Shown piece after piece: positions 22,042 to 31,156 of a stretch of 37,121 bases of DNA. Below the pieces are notes generated by a model. It was not told where the DNA came from. It was given only the letters and a program-made list of their open reading frames with translations, and did no database searches. Source of the DNA: an uncultured Lachnospiraceae bacterium (GTDB taxonomy: Bacteria; Bacillota; Clostridia; Lachnospirales; Lachnospiraceae). The stretch covers positions 1 to 37,121 of the forward strand of contig CAMGCK010000014.1 in NCBI GenBank assembly GCA_946040795.1. Direction: 5' to 3'. A program made the position numbers and the translations under genes. The first letter of the stretch is position 1. Every line of letters begins with the position of its first letter.

Positions 22042-23249
22042 GCTTCCACCTTTACGATGTTGACCAGGATCTCCACCATCTTTTCCATGGCCGGTACACT
22101 GACAAATTCATGGATGCCGTGGAAGTTTCCGCCGCCGGTGGACAGGTTCGGACAGGGCAGACCCTTTAAGGACAGGGTTGCTCCGTCTGTGCCGCCGCGG
22201 ATGGGCATGGTAATGGACTTCACGCCGGCCTCCTGCATGGCCTTTTCCGCCCGGTCAATGACAAACATGACAGGCAGGATCCTTTCCTTCATGTTGTAGT
22301 AGCTGTCACGGATGTTGGCAACCACCGTACCCTCCCCGTACTTCTTGTTCAGGAATTCAGCCACCTTGGCCACATATTCCTTGCGGCTCTCAAAGACTAC
22401 GCGGTCGTGATCGCGAATGATCATGCCGATCTTCACCTCGGTCTCATTGCCGGCGATGTCACCCACATGATAGAAGCCTTCGTAGCCCTCCGTGTGCGCC
22501 GGAGTCTCTGCCGGAGGCAGCATGGAAATCAGTTCGTTGGCAATAAGCACAGCGTTCTTCATCTTGTTCTTTGCAGAACCCGGATGAATATTGACGCCGT
22601 TCACGGTGATCTTTGCGGACGCGGCGTTGAAGCACTCATACTCCAGCTCGCCCAGGAAACCGCCGTCCACCGTGTAGGCAAAGTCTGCGCCGAAGCCCGG
22701 GATGTCAAAATAGTCCGGTCCGCGGCCAATCTCTTCATCCGGCGTGAAGCCGACGGCAATACGGCCGTGCTTGACTTCCGGATGCGCGATCAGATATTCC
22801 ACAGCGGTCATGATCTCGGAGATGCCGGCCTTGTCATCAGCACCGAGGAGCGTGGTACCATCGGTCACGATGAGCTTCTGACCCACGAATTCCGTCATGA
22901 AGGGGAAATCCTCCACGCTGATCTTCACCTTGTCATTCAGCTGAATATCGCCGCCTTCATAATCCACGTAGCGCGGCTTGATGTCGGCACCGGATACCGC
23001 CTCTGAAGTGTCCATGTGCGCAATGAGGCCGATGGTCGGCTCATTTTCACAGCCCTCGGACGCCGGCAGCCAGCCGTATACATAACCATACTGATCCAGT
23101 TTTACACTCTGAAGACCTACAGCCTTCATTTCTTCTTCCAGGAATTTTGCCAGTTCCAGTTCCTTCGCGGAGGACGGAACCGTTTCACTTTCCTCATGCG
23201 ATGTGGTCTCAAAGGCCACATACTTCAGCAATCTCTCATCAACCTTCAT
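22038..23249 (-). CDS. pepT: Peptidase T, zinc tripeptidase
   Basis: M20B metallopeptidase that removes N-terminal residues from tripeptides in the cytoplasm. ATG 23249 is chosen with AAGGAG seven bases upstream; an earlier in-frame start at 23291 adds an unlike extension. The 403-residue length matches PepT. The co-catalytic zinc site is visible: His78 and Asp80 in IAHMDTS, bridging Asp in GADDKAG (136-142), and Glu172-Glu173 in TPDEEIG with the catalytic Glu. The C-terminal PIRGGTDGATLS segment is also typical. Confidence 0.95.
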   Translation of the reverse strand: MKVDERLLKYVAFETTSHEESETVPSSAKELELAKFLEEEMKAVGLQSVKLDQYGYVYGWLPASEGCENEPTIGLIAHMDTSEAVSGADIKPRYVDYEGGDIQLNDKVKISVEDFPFMTEFVGQKLIVTDGTTLLGADDKAGISEIMTAVEYLIAHPEVKHGRIAVGFTPDEEIGRGPDYFDIPGFGADFAYTVDGGFLGELEYECFNAASAKITVNGVNIHPGSAKNKMKNAVLIANELISMLPPAETPAHTEGYEGFYHVGDIAGNETEVKIGMIIRDHDRVVFESRKEYVAKVAEFLNKKYGEGTVVANIRDSYYNMKERILPVMFVIDRAEKAMQEAGVKSITMPIRGGTDGATLSLKGLPCPNLSTGGGNFHGIHEFVSVPAMEKMVEILVNIVKVEA

Positions 23250-23344
23250 ATATTCTCCTTCCCGCGGCCTTTCGCGCGGTATTCTATTCAAAAGCGTTCA
23301 CTGCGTTTTCAGTACACAAATATTTCTGCCGTCACGGTCTGTGA

Positions 23345-24523
23345 TCAATATTTCACCACATGCGGCACGATGGCTTCAATCACCTTCATGACCGGTCCTT
23401 CCAGGACCTTCCGCGCGTTTTTCAGTTCCTTGCGGATCTCAATGTGCTGCGGACAATGGCTCTCGCACTTTCCGCACTCCACACACAAAGAAGCAACCGT
23501 GGGATCCCTGCGGAGCACCTGACACATCATATATTCCTTTTCCGCGCTGATCCAGCCCTCGGTATAACGGCGGTTATAACTTGCAAAGGTACCGGGAATA
23601 TCGACCCCTCTGGGACACGGCATGCAGTAACGGCAGCCGGTGCAGCCTACCTTCATTTTAGAGTTGATGGCAGCCGTCACATCTTTCAGAAGCTTCTCAT
23701 CTTCTGCAGTAAACTCACCGGCTTCCGCCTCCGATGCGCTCTTCACGTTTTCCTCCACCATCTGCAGCGAATTCATGCCGGACAGAACACAGGTGACTTC
23801 CGGCTGATTCCACAGCCAGCGGAATGCCCACTCGGCCGGAGTGCGCTTGATGGGATGCTTTTCAAACAGTTCCTCCGCGTTTTTGGGCAGGTTATTGACC
23901 AGACGTCCGCCGCGAAGCGGTTCCATGATGATGACCGGAATGCCCTTTGCCGCAGCATAATGCAGACCTTCCACACCCGCCTGGGATGTTTCATCCATAT
24001 AATTGTACTGGATCTGTGTAAAGTCCCAGTCGTAATCGTCCAGAAGCTTTTTGAACATGTCGGTATTGCCGTGGTACGAGAATCCGATCTGGCGGATCTC
24101 ACCACTCTTCTTTTTGGATTCGATCCACTCCACGATGCCCAGGTCCTTGATTCGATTCCACGCACCGATGTCCGTCAGCATGTGCATCAGATAATAATCC
24201 ACATGATCGGTACGAAGACGCTTCAGCTCCTCCTGGAAGTAACGTTCAATGTCCTCACTCTTCTTCAGCATGTAATGCGGGAACTTGGTGGCGATCTTTA
24301 CCTTATCACGAATATGATTGCGTTCCAGAATCTCACCCAGCGCTGCCTCAATGCCCGGATAGGTATACGCCGCATCGTAGTAGTTCACGCCGGCTTCATA
24401 AGCCGCCATGATCTCCTTCTCTGTTTTGTCCACATCCGGTTTGCCGCCCTTCTGTGAAAAGCGCATGCAGCCATAACCCAGAATTGAAATAGGATTGCCA
24501 TATCTGTCATTACGATATTTCAT
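23345..24523 (-). CDS. Aldo/keto reductase with C-terminal 4Fe-4S ferredoxin domain
   Basis: Oxidoreductase of 392 residues. The AKR barrel (about 1-285) has the tetrad Asp50, Tyr55, Lys80 and His114. The C-terminal part holds two cysteine clusters: CTGCRYCMPCP near 298-308 and CVECGKCESHCP near 354-365, each able to hold an iron-sulfur cluster. This architecture is common in anaerobes and suggests electron exchange with ferredoxin as well as NAD(P)H. AAGGAGG precedes the ATG. Substrate unknown. Confidence 0.92.
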   Translation of the reverse strand: MKYRNDRYGNPISILGYGCMRFSQKGGKPDVDKTEKEIMAAYEAGVNYYDAAYTYPGIEAALGEILERNHIRDKVKIATKFPHYMLKKSEDIERYFQEELKRLRTDHVDYYLMHMLTDIGAWNRIKDLGIVEWIESKKKSGEIRQIGFSYHGNTDMFKKLLDDYDWDFTQIQYNYMDETSQAGVEGLHYAAAKGIPVIIMEPLRGGRLVNNLPKNAEELFEKHPIKRTPAEWAFRWLWNQPEVTCVLSGMNSLQMVEENVKSASEAEAGEFTAEDEKLLKDVTAAINSKMKVGCTGCRYCMPCPRGVDIPGTFASYNRRYTEGWISAEKEYMMCQVLRRDPTVASLCVECGKCESHCPQHIEIRKELKNARKVLEGPVMKVIEAIVPHVVKY

Positions 24524-24568
24524 GTCTGTTCCTCCTTGTTGCCATGTTCGTTTTTTCAGCTTGCAAAT

Positions 24569-24595
24569 GTCATCTGCATTCTCATATCAGATGAC
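24569..24595 (-). terminator. Hairpin after the ADP-ribose-type Nudix gene
   Basis: GTCATCTG (24569-24576) and CAGATGAC (24588-24595) form a perfect 8-bp stem. The minus-strand tail ATTTGC is a poor U-tract, so it may be a weak terminator or an mRNA end-protecting stem. Confidence 0.4.
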
Positions 24596-24624
24596 CGTTT
24601 CCGGCATTCTTCTTATTTTGTGAT

Positions 24625-25284
24625 TCATTCTTTCCACAGCCCTGCTGTGAAATACAAAAGCGCAGCCCAGGTATAGACTGAATAGTAGTGACCGTTTGAA
24701 TCGCGTCCGTTCTTTAATACAGCTCTTGCATCAGCTTCCGTCAGGAGCGCAAAACCGTCAAAGCGTTCGGAACCCACGGCGCCGGTTTGCTTCAGGATGG
24801 AAAGGTCAGGGACATCGACCACGGCTGCCACTAACGCATTGCTCTCATCGGTCATGCCCGGTGTTGAAAAGAGACACGGATTGACCGTATAAACCCGGTC
24901 CGTATCCTTTACCGTAATGCCGGTCTCCTCCAAAATCTCCCGCTTTGCGGTGACGACCTGCGGCTGGTCCGCTTCCCGGTCCTCCGGGTCGATGAGTCCG
25001 GCCGGCGGACTTAACAGATAATGTCCCGTGGGATAACGATACTCATACGACATGAGAAGTCTGGGTTCCTCCCCCGGTGTTTTCAATACCACGATGCAGG
25101 TCACCGCATCGGGCAGCATGTTTTTAAACTCTTCCTCGCTTTTTATGGCAACCAGATCCTCTTTGTTTCTGCGGGTGGCATCATAATAATGCTTCCCTTC
25201 CGCATACTGAAGATCAAAGACCTTGATAAAGCGGGTCTCATACAGGCTTTTCACCTGCTCTTCCGTAATATGAAGATCGTTCAT
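24625..25284 (-). CDS. Nudix hydrolase, ADP-ribose pyrophosphatase-like
   Basis: Cytoplasmic enzyme of 219 residues of the ADP-sugar pyrophosphatase branch. The catalytic part of the Nudix box, AKREILEETGI, is clear. The box's glycine half is stretched: PPAGLIDPEDREADQPQVVTAKRE is a few residues longer than the standard G-x5-E-x7 spacing, as in some NudF-type proteins. The upstream tyrosine-rich strand (LLMSYEYRYPTGHYLLSPPAGLID) fits ADP-ribose binders. A strong AAGGAG lies seven bases before the ATG. It follows the TPM gene by 84 bases in which I see nothing else. Confidence 0.87.
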   Translation of the reverse strand: MNDLHITEEQVKSLYETRFIKVFDLQYAEGKHYYDATRRNKEDLVAIKSEEEFKNMLPDAVTCIVVLKTPGEEPRLLMSYEYRYPTGHYLLSPPAGLIDPEDREADQPQVVTAKREILEETGITVKDTDRVYTVNPCLFSTPGMTDESNALVAAVVDVPDLSILKQTGAVGSERFDGFALLTEADARAVLKNGRDSNGHYYSVYTWAALLYFTAGLWKE

Positions 25285-25368
25285 GTTTTCTCCTTGTCAG
25301 CCGCAGTCCGCTGTGCTCCGAATCATCTGCAGCAGATCTGCGGGTGTATTATTGCATTCAGACAGTGT

Positions 25369-26142
25369 TTAGAATCGATGACCACCGCCGCCGCCTGAGA
25401 ATCCGCCTCCGCCGCTGCGTCCACCGCCGCCTCCGCCGCTGCTGGATTTACTCTGCGGTGAATAACGCTTGCTCGTCCCGATAAGCGCCACCGACGGATC
25501 GTCCATGACAAACCGCTGCTCGGCAACAGAAAGCAGATCATGGTCGCTGGTCTTATGCACACGGGAGGACACATAAACGATGATGAAATTAATGAACAGG
25601 GCTGAAAGAAGCGCCAGAATGGCACTGGTCACATAGCGCATCGGCTCAGCAATGCGTTTACCCTCCAGCAGCGCGCCCGCCTGACTGAAAGCCTGCTTCG
25701 CGCAGGTGGCATAATTGCCGCCGGACGCGTATTTATAAACATTGTCCGTGATGGAATTACATTTCTGATCATTCAGAAGCTGCCGCGCGCGTCCGTTCGT
25801 CATCAGGTACAGATAGCGTGTGTCCATGTCAATGATGAACATGGTCACGCTGTCATTGCCGATGCTGTTGTAAATATATTCCGCAGCATAGTTGTAAGTG
25901 GAATTCCTGGGATTGTAATCGATACTTGTGAACATGACATGACCGTATGCCGTAAGCGGCTTCATGGTCTCCACCAGATCATTTTCTTCCGCGTCCGTCA
26001 GAAGATCGGCCTGGTCATCCATAACGACTGCGTATCCGGTTTCCGGATCCGTATAGGCAATGCCCCATTCGGCTTTGGCCTGAAGTCCCGGCAGGATCAG
26101 AACGCACAGTGCAAGTATCACGGGAATGAATTTTTTAAGCAC
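25369..26142 (-). CDS. TPM-domain membrane protein with glycine-rich tail
   Basis: Secreted or membrane-anchored protein of about 257 residues. A signal peptide ends near AKA-EW, followed by a TPM (Tlp18.3/Psb32/MOLO-1) domain at about 35-160. A membrane segment lies near 168-193, and the C-terminus is glycine-serine rich and ends in HRF. The start is ambiguous. AGGAGGTGA, a full match to the anti-Shine-Dalgarno, overlaps ATG 26148 but lies eight bases before GTG 26142, so GTG is preferred. The gene overlaps the zinc-ribbon protein gene. Such TPM/zinc-ribbon pairs recur in Firmicutes; their function is not established. Confidence 0.85.
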   Translation of the reverse strand: MLKKFIPVILALCVLILPGLQAKAEWGIAYTDPETGYAVVMDDQADLLTDAEENDLVETMKPLTAYGHVMFTSIDYNPRNSTYNYAAEYIYNSIGNDSVTMFIIDMDTRYLYLMTNGRARQLLNDQKCNSITDNVYKYASGGNYATCAKQAFSQAGALLEGKRIAEPMRYVTSAILALLSALFINFIIVYVSSRVHKTSDHDLLSVAEQRFVMDDPSVALIGTSKRYSPQSKSSSGGGGGGRSGGGGFSGGGGGHRF

Positions 26143-27574
26143 GTTCATCACCTCCTCGAGCGCCCATCTGCGGCGGCTTCCGGGTAGTCAGCTGGTTATA
26201 GGCTTTTACAATATCAAAGAATGTCCAGATGTTCAGCCCCATGGACAGCGCGGCTGCTCCGTAGATCCACATGTCCGATGCCGTCGCAGCGACCCGGACC
26301 TGCGTATTTAAGAAGATGACCGCTGCCACGACTGCAAGTCCCAGCAGCACCTTCCAGGTCTTTTTGATCTTTCCCGGTGCTTTTTCCTTGCTGAATTTTC
26401 CGTACAGCTTGTACTGTGCCTTATCCTCAGAGTGATCCTGCGCGAACTGAAGACCTTCATCGTCCAGCTGGTTTTCCCGGCGGTACACATCATTCAGCAG
26501 CACATTGGCCAGGATCAGGCTCGCGATCGCAAAAACAACGACTGCGGCAGAAAGGATCAGCGGTGTCATGGGAACGGCAAATGCCAGGATCAGGAAGATC
26601 GGAATTGCCAGAATCAACGATCCCAGCAGGTATTTGCCAAAATCAATGGGCATGTCCGCCGCCACCTTGCCGGTCTGACCGTTGACGACTGCGTAGCTTA
26701 CACGGCTCTTGTCACGGCTCTGTGTGGCCAGAAACCATACCGGGAAATAACCACCGGTGTGATCCGTCCGTAACCGCACGGATTTCTCCACTTCATTTGC
26801 AGTGGCGCCGTGGATACCAAAGGAAGGATGACCGGCTGCTTTTCCGGCGATGTCCTTTGAGACCACCTCCGATGCATTGTCAATATAGACATACGGCTTG
26901 ACGTCACGGGTATCGGCGTAGAAGCCGCTCATGTAAGCAGTCTTGAAGGGTACGCGGTCGTGAACATCAAACGGGGCGATGGCCTCGCTCAGGCTGTCGG
27001 AAAATACGGAGGACGCGTCATAGGACAAGCCCTTGTATTCCGCGTCATAGTCCGCGCTCACCAGATAACTGTATGTGTAAATGTAGTCGCCGTGGCGCTC
27101 CTCGACCTTGCCGTTCGCGCGTAGGCCATCGGCGTTCTGCATGGAATAGACCCAGTAGGGCATATAGATTCCGCGGAACCTGGAGACCACATCGTCCGAT
27201 TTCATATAAGACGGCGCAAACAGTGCACGGCTCACCTTATGCTTGTATAATTTTTCAACTTCTTCCTTTGTTTTCTTAAAAGGAATGATATAATCCGGCT
27301 TTTCTTCCTGCTCCAGCCGCCCTTCCAGAACAACAGATGAACCACAGTAACTGCAGAAGGTGATGGCGGTCGCGTCGGTGCTTAAAAGCCGTGCGCCGCA
27401 CTGCGGGCACTGAAACACCTCCGCCTCCAGATAGGACTCGCCGTGACTGCCTTCCACGATCCTGCACTGTTCTTCCGCAAAGAACGGATCCTTGGAGGCG
27501 CCGCAGTGGTCACAGACAACATTCTGCGTGGCCGGATCAAAGCGCATCTCTGCGCCGCATCCTGAACATTTCAT
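26135..27574 (-). CDS. Zinc-ribbon membrane protein, partner of the TPM protein
   Basis: Membrane protein of 479 residues with two N-terminal zinc ribbons: CSGC (3-6) with CDHC (21-24), and CPQC (56-59) with CSYC (74-77). A large soluble region (about 95-310) follows, then hydrophobic segments near 318-365, 410-428 and 440-460. ATG 27574 is chosen with AGGAGG five bases upstream. No known enzymatic motif is visible. The two ribbons resemble those of small RNA-polymerase or replication zinc fingers but here probably serve structure or protein contacts on the inner membrane face. It overlaps the TPM gene and is likely a complex partner. Confidence 0.85.
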   Translation of the reverse strand: MKCSGCGAEMRFDPATQNVVCDHCGASKDPFFAEEQCRIVEGSHGESYLEAEVFQCPQCGARLLSTDATAITFCSYCGSSVVLEGRLEQEEKPDYIIPFKKTKEEVEKLYKHKVSRALFAPSYMKSDDVVSRFRGIYMPYWVYSMQNADGLRANGKVEERHGDYIYTYSYLVSADYDAEYKGLSYDASSVFSDSLSEAIAPFDVHDRVPFKTAYMSGFYADTRDVKPYVYIDNASEVVSKDIAGKAAGHPSFGIHGATANEVEKSVRLRTDHTGGYFPVWFLATQSRDKSRVSYAVVNGQTGKVAADMPIDFGKYLLGSLILAIPIFLILAFAVPMTPLILSAAVVVFAIASLILANVLLNDVYRRENQLDDEGLQFAQDHSEDKAQYKLYGKFSKEKAPGKIKKTWKVLLGLAVVAAVIFLNTQVRVAATASDMWIYGAAALSMGLNIWTFFDIVKAYNQLTTRKPPQMGARGGDERA

Positions 27575-27612
27575 AAAACCTCCTCTGCCAGAGGGCAAAA
27601 CACACTGATAGC

Positions 27613-27641
27613 ATCGTACCATAAACGGAGCCGCTATTCAA
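27613..27641 (-). promoter_or_regulatory. Promoter of the zinc-ribbon/TPM operon
   Basis: Minus strand: -35 TTGAAT (27636-27641), 17-bp spacer and -10 TACGAT (27613-27618) with upstream TGG. Transcription would start near 27606, about 32 bases before the ATG. Confidence 0.55.
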
Positions 27642-27713
27642 GGAACTTTCGAGAAGCCGCCGGCACAAAAGGTCCTATCACAAAAAATATACAAGTTCTC
27701 CGGTTTCGAGGTA

Positions 27714-27741
27714 TTGTTCAATCAATAAACCATGTTATAAT
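27714..27741 (+). promoter_or_regulatory. Promoter of the GH9-like gene
   Basis: -35 TTGTTC (27714-27719), 16-bp spacer and perfect -10 TATAAT (27736-27741) with TGT before it (extended -10). The leader to the ATG at 27824 is about 75 bases. Confidence 0.65.
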
Positions 27742-27823
27742 TCAGGCAAAGATACCCGCTGATCCGCCGATCAAATACCGCGGACGGCTGCCGACACCCA
27801 ACACAGCAATAACGGAGGATACC

Positions 27824-30199
27824 ATGGACCCGCAATTTTTGAAACAGCTGGATGAAAGCTATGATGTGCACGAGATGCTGCCCATCGATCACACCAAAAC
27901 CAACACCTACCGTCTTCTTCAAAAGGAAGTCCGCAAGTCCCGCCTGGTCGATGACATGACTTCGCTGGACCACTGGACCACCCTGACACCTTATATCGAT
28001 ATTTCACTCAGCAATACCGTTCTCTTTAGCGGTCACACCACGCTGAAAATGACCTGCCCCACCAATCTGCCGGACTGGCTTCCGAATGCTGCGCGCGGCC
28101 GAATTTATACCGAACCCGGCGCGCTGCGTGTCATGGACCGCGAAGATCTGACGGAATGGAACCGCATATCCGTCTGGATCTATCCGGACATCCACGGCAT
28201 GAAATCCATTACGCTCCGCCTGCAGTTAAGAAACGACGGTGAACTGAAGTCGCCGGACCGTTTTGGCCGGGTAGGTCATCATAACTTTGCGCTGAAAACG
28301 CATGAATGGAACCATATCACGCTGGAAATGCCCATGCTTCCCCGCGACGCGGTCACCGGCATCGGCATTGAATATGACATGTGCGGCCATGAGCCGGACA
28401 GCGATGATACTCTGACCTGGTACATTTCCGATCTGGAACTGCAGAAGGTGAACGCGGACAATGAGGAAGGCTGGACTCCGGCAGATGGAAAGATCATCGT
28501 ATCCGGCGGCGGTTACACCCCGGATGCCCCCAAGAAAGCCATTCTTCCGCCGGTACTGACCCGTGACATTCCCATGTTCCGCGTGCTGAAGGCCGATACG
28601 GATGAAGAAGTGCTGAACGGGCGGCTGGAACACATCGTCCTTGGCGATGAGGTCCTGAATACAGCGGATTTCTCCGAGATCCGCGAAGAAGGTGAATATT
28701 ACATCGAAACGGAACGCTGCAAGAGTCCGGTCTTCCGCGTAGCGGCGGACACCTGGGAGCCCTCCTGCTGGAAGGTCATCAATTTCTTCCTGTCTCAGCG
28801 CTGCGGCTGTTATGTCCGCGGAAAACACATGGCCTGCCACACCGACCTTCTGGTTCATCACGGCAATCTGAAGCTCAGCGGAAACGGCGGCTGGCATGAC
28901 GCTGCCGATCTGGCTCAGGGTATGAGCAACACCGCCGATGCCACCGCTGCCTTCTTCCTGCTCTGCGACCGTCTGAAGGGCAAGAATCCGCGTCTGTACC
29001 GCCGTGCCATGGAAGAAGCGCTGTGGGGCCTGCAGTACGTGGTAAAAACGCAGTTCGGCGATGGTTTCCGTGCCGATTACTCATCAAGCTCCATCTGGAC
29101 GGACGGCATTATCGGCAGTTATGACGATATTATCTCCGAAGCCATGGAGATTCCCTACAATAACCTGGTCTGCGCATTTGCAGAAGCCCTCGGAGCCTAC
29201 TCTCTCCGCGGCTATGACGACAACATGGCGGATTACGCGCTGAAACTGGCCGCACAGGATTACGACCATGCGATGGGCATGATGGAACGCATCAAAAACG
29301 GCGATACCTCCACCCGCAGGGAACTCTTTGAAATCAAGATCTTTGGACCGGCTGCCGCAGCGGCTGCGGCGCTGGTCCGTGCCGGCCGTACCGAGTATAC
29401 ACAGTACGCGGTCGATTTTGCCGCTCGTATCATGGAATGCCAGCAGCAGGACACTCCGGACTGGAAGATTCCGATCCGAGGCTTCTTCTATGTGGACCGC
29501 GCGCATACCCTGCCGTGGCATCACGCGCATCATTCCTTTGAGGAATATGAAGCCCTCAGCATGGAACTCCTGCTGGAAGTTCTGCCGGATCACGAGGAAG
29601 CCCAAAAATGGCGCCGCTGTGCGGAGCTTTCTGCGGAGTACTACAAAACGATTGCCGGATTCGGCGCGCCCTACGGCATCCTTCCTGAAGGCATCTACTT
29701 TGCGGATGAAGCAGAGCGCGAGCCGGAACTGACCTTTGAAAGCACCATCTGGGCCGATGAGACCTGTCTCCCGGGATTTCGCCCGCAGGTTGAGAACGGC
29801 ATCTGTCTGGATCCAGAGAAGCAGGTCTACCTGCGGATCTTCCCGGTGTGGTATTCCTTCCGCGGCAATACCAATGTGCAGCTGACGGAAGCGGTCTGTG
29901 CCGCGTCTGCCGCACGGGTCACCGGTGATAAGGAGCTTTATGACATTGCCGTCTCCCAGCTGGAATGGGTCACCGGAAAGAATCCTTTCGGTCAGTCACT
30001 GCTGTATGGTGAGGGTCCGGAATGGACCGATGAGTACACCGTGCAGCCGGGTACGACCATCGGCCAGCTGCCGGTTGGCATGCAGACCTACATGGATCAC
30101 GACAAACCCTGGTGGCCGCAGGTCGCTACGGCAACCTATAAAGAAGTCTGGATCGCAACCGCTGACAAATGGATCTTCATGATGAGCTACGTGCTGTGA
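27824..30199 (+). CDS. GH9-like glycoside hydrolase, cytoplasmic
   Basis: Large enzyme of 791 residues. Residues about 40-210 look like a carbohydrate-binding beta-sandwich (SVWIYPDIHGMKSITLRLQL). Residues 225-310 match the Ig-like CelD_N domain that precedes many GH9 catalytic domains. From about 311 comes an (alpha/alpha)6 barrel with GGWHDAAD at 355-362, corresponding to the GH9 DAGD motif with Asp359 and Asp362. The likely general acid is Glu774 in YKEVW, where classical GH9 has NE. No signal peptide: it should act on imported oligosaccharides and not on crystalline cellulose. GGAGG precedes the ATG by five bases. Several clostridial GH9-like proteins are exo-acting, so an exo-glucosidase or glucosaminidase role is possible. 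Confidence 0.85.
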   Translation: MDPQFLKQLDESYDVHEMLPIDHTKTNTYRLLQKEVRKSRLVDDMTSLDHWTTLTPYIDISLSNTVLFSGHTTLKMTCPTNLPDWLPNAARGRIYTEPGALRVMDREDLTEWNRISVWIYPDIHGMKSITLRLQLRNDGELKSPDRFGRVGHHNFALKTHEWNHITLEMPMLPRDAVTGIGIEYDMCGHEPDSDDTLTWYISDLELQKVNADNEEGWTPADGKIIVSGGGYTPDAPKKAILPPVLTRDIPMFRVLKADTDEEVLNGRLEHIVLGDEVLNTADFSEIREEGEYYIETERCKSPVFRVAADTWEPSCWKVINFFLSQRCGCYVRGKHMACHTDLLVHHGNLKLSGNGGWHDAADLAQGMSNTADATAAFFLLCDRLKGKNPRLYRRAMEEALWGLQYVVKTQFGDGFRADYSSSSIWTDGIIGSYDDIISEAMEIPYNNLVCAFAEALGAYSLRGYDDNMADYALKLAAQDYDHAMGMMERIKNGDTSTRRELFEIKIFGPAAAAAAALVRAGRTEYTQYAVDFAARIMECQQQDTPDWKIPIRGFFYVDRAHTLPWHHAHHSFEEYEALSMELLLEVLPDHEEAQKWRRCAELSAEYYKTIAGFGAPYGILPEGIYFADEAEREPELTFESTIWADETCLPGFRPQVENGICLDPEKQVYLRIFPVWYSFRGNTNVQLTEAVCAASAARVTGDKELYDIAVSQLEWVTGKNPFGQSLLYGEGPEWTDEYTVQPGTTIGQLPVGMQTYMDHDKPWWPQVATATYKEVWIATADKWIFMMSYVL

Positions 30200-30245
30200 C
30201 CGGGACGCCGGGGACGTTTCCCGATGTCCTAAGACAACGAAAAAT

Positions 30246-30283
30246 GGAGTGCGAAAGAACGATTTCTCGTTTTTTCACACTCC
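30246..30283. terminator. Bidirectional terminator between GH9-like and flavoprotein genes
   Basis: Arms 30246-30262 and 30267-30283 pair around a TTTC loop: GGAGTG with CACTCC, AACGA with TCGTT, and imperfect pairing between. T-runs follow on the plus strand (to 30290) and A-runs precede, so both convergent genes can use it. Confidence 0.75.
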
Positions 30284-30292
30284 CTTTTTTGT

Positions 30293-31144
30293 TTACTTTT
30301 CTGCAAGATATTCAATAACGGAATGCGCCGCCACATTACCTTCGCCCACAGCCTTGGCGTACTGATACGGACGTCCCGTACAGTCTCCTGCCGCATAGCA
30401 GCCGGGTATATTGGTTGCCATGGAGCGATCCACCGTAATATGACCGTCCGCCACGGCAAGCCCCGGCATCAGCGTAGCCGGCGCGATGGCATTTCTGAGA
30501 CAGAAAACACCGTCCACCGGAAGCACTTCTCCGCTTCGAAGTGTCAGGCTTTCCACGCGATTTTCACCGTTTACGGCCACCGGAAGATCCAGCGACTGTG
30601 TTATATTAGTTCCTGTGACCCCGGGGTTCCTGTACGCCGGGAAGAAATGCACCTCAGCCGCAAGTTCCGCGAGATACTGTACCTCATGCTCGTACTTGGG
30701 ATCATTTGTCAGTACGGCAATGTTCTTTCCCTTATACAGCATCCCGTCACAGGTCGCGCAGTAACTGACGCCGCGTCCCAGAAGCCGATCCTCATTTTCC
30801 AGAAGCTTGGCGCTCACAACGCCCATGGCCAGGATCAGCGACTTTGCTTCAAACATCTCATTGTCCGCAAGAACCATGAAACTGTTTCCCATCGAGCCGA
30901 TCATGGTTACAGTCTTCTCCGTGATCTCCAGCCCGGCCGCCTGCACATGCGCATTGAAGGCCTCAAAAAGCTCCGCGCCGGAAACGGACGGCATACCCGG
31001 GTAGTTTACGACTTTTTCTGCTTTCAGTACTTTTGCCGACAAGCTTTTGCTGCCGAACCAGATGGTTGACTTATTGTATGTCTTCAGATTCAAAGCGGCC
31101 GAAAGCCCCGCAGGCCCCGTGCCGATAATGATGCAGTCTACCAT
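30293..31144 (-). CDS. Thioredoxin-reductase-like FAD protein without canonical NADPH motif
   Basis: Flavin disulfide reductase of 283 residues. FAD-binding GTGPAG is at 8-13, redox-active CATC at 129-132, and the second FAD motif CYAAGDC at 249-255. The pyridine-nucleotide domain lacks the usual GxGxxA: after NIAVL it reads TNDPKYEHEVQYLAE. Clostridial pyridine-nucleotide-independent thioredoxin reductases (ferredoxin-dependent FFTR, and DTR) have lost the same motif. It may therefore take electrons from ferredoxin, or from an unknown donor. No thioredoxin gene is adjacent. AAGGAGG precedes the ATG. It lies 12 bases after a broken UPF0597 gene. Confidence 0.85.
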   Translation of the reverse strand: MVDCIIIGTGPAGLSAALNLKTYNKSTIWFGSKSLSAKVLKAEKVVNYPGMPSVSGAELFEAFNAHVQAAGLEITEKTVTMIGSMGNSFMVLADNEMFEAKSLILAMGVVSAKLLENEDRLLGRGVSYCATCDGMLYKGKNIAVLTNDPKYEHEVQYLAELAAEVHFFPAYRNPGVTGTNITQSLDLPVAVNGENRVESLTLRSGEVLPVDGVFCLRNAIAPATLMPGLAVADGHITVDRSMATNIPGCYAAGDCTGRPYQYAKAVGEGNVAAHSVIEYLAEK

Positions 31145-31156
31145 ACTGCCTCCTTT

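Noticed and set aside
23360..24457. 365-codon plus-strand open frame
   Set aside because: It is antisense to the aldo/keto reductase, whose catalytic and cluster motifs are all intact.
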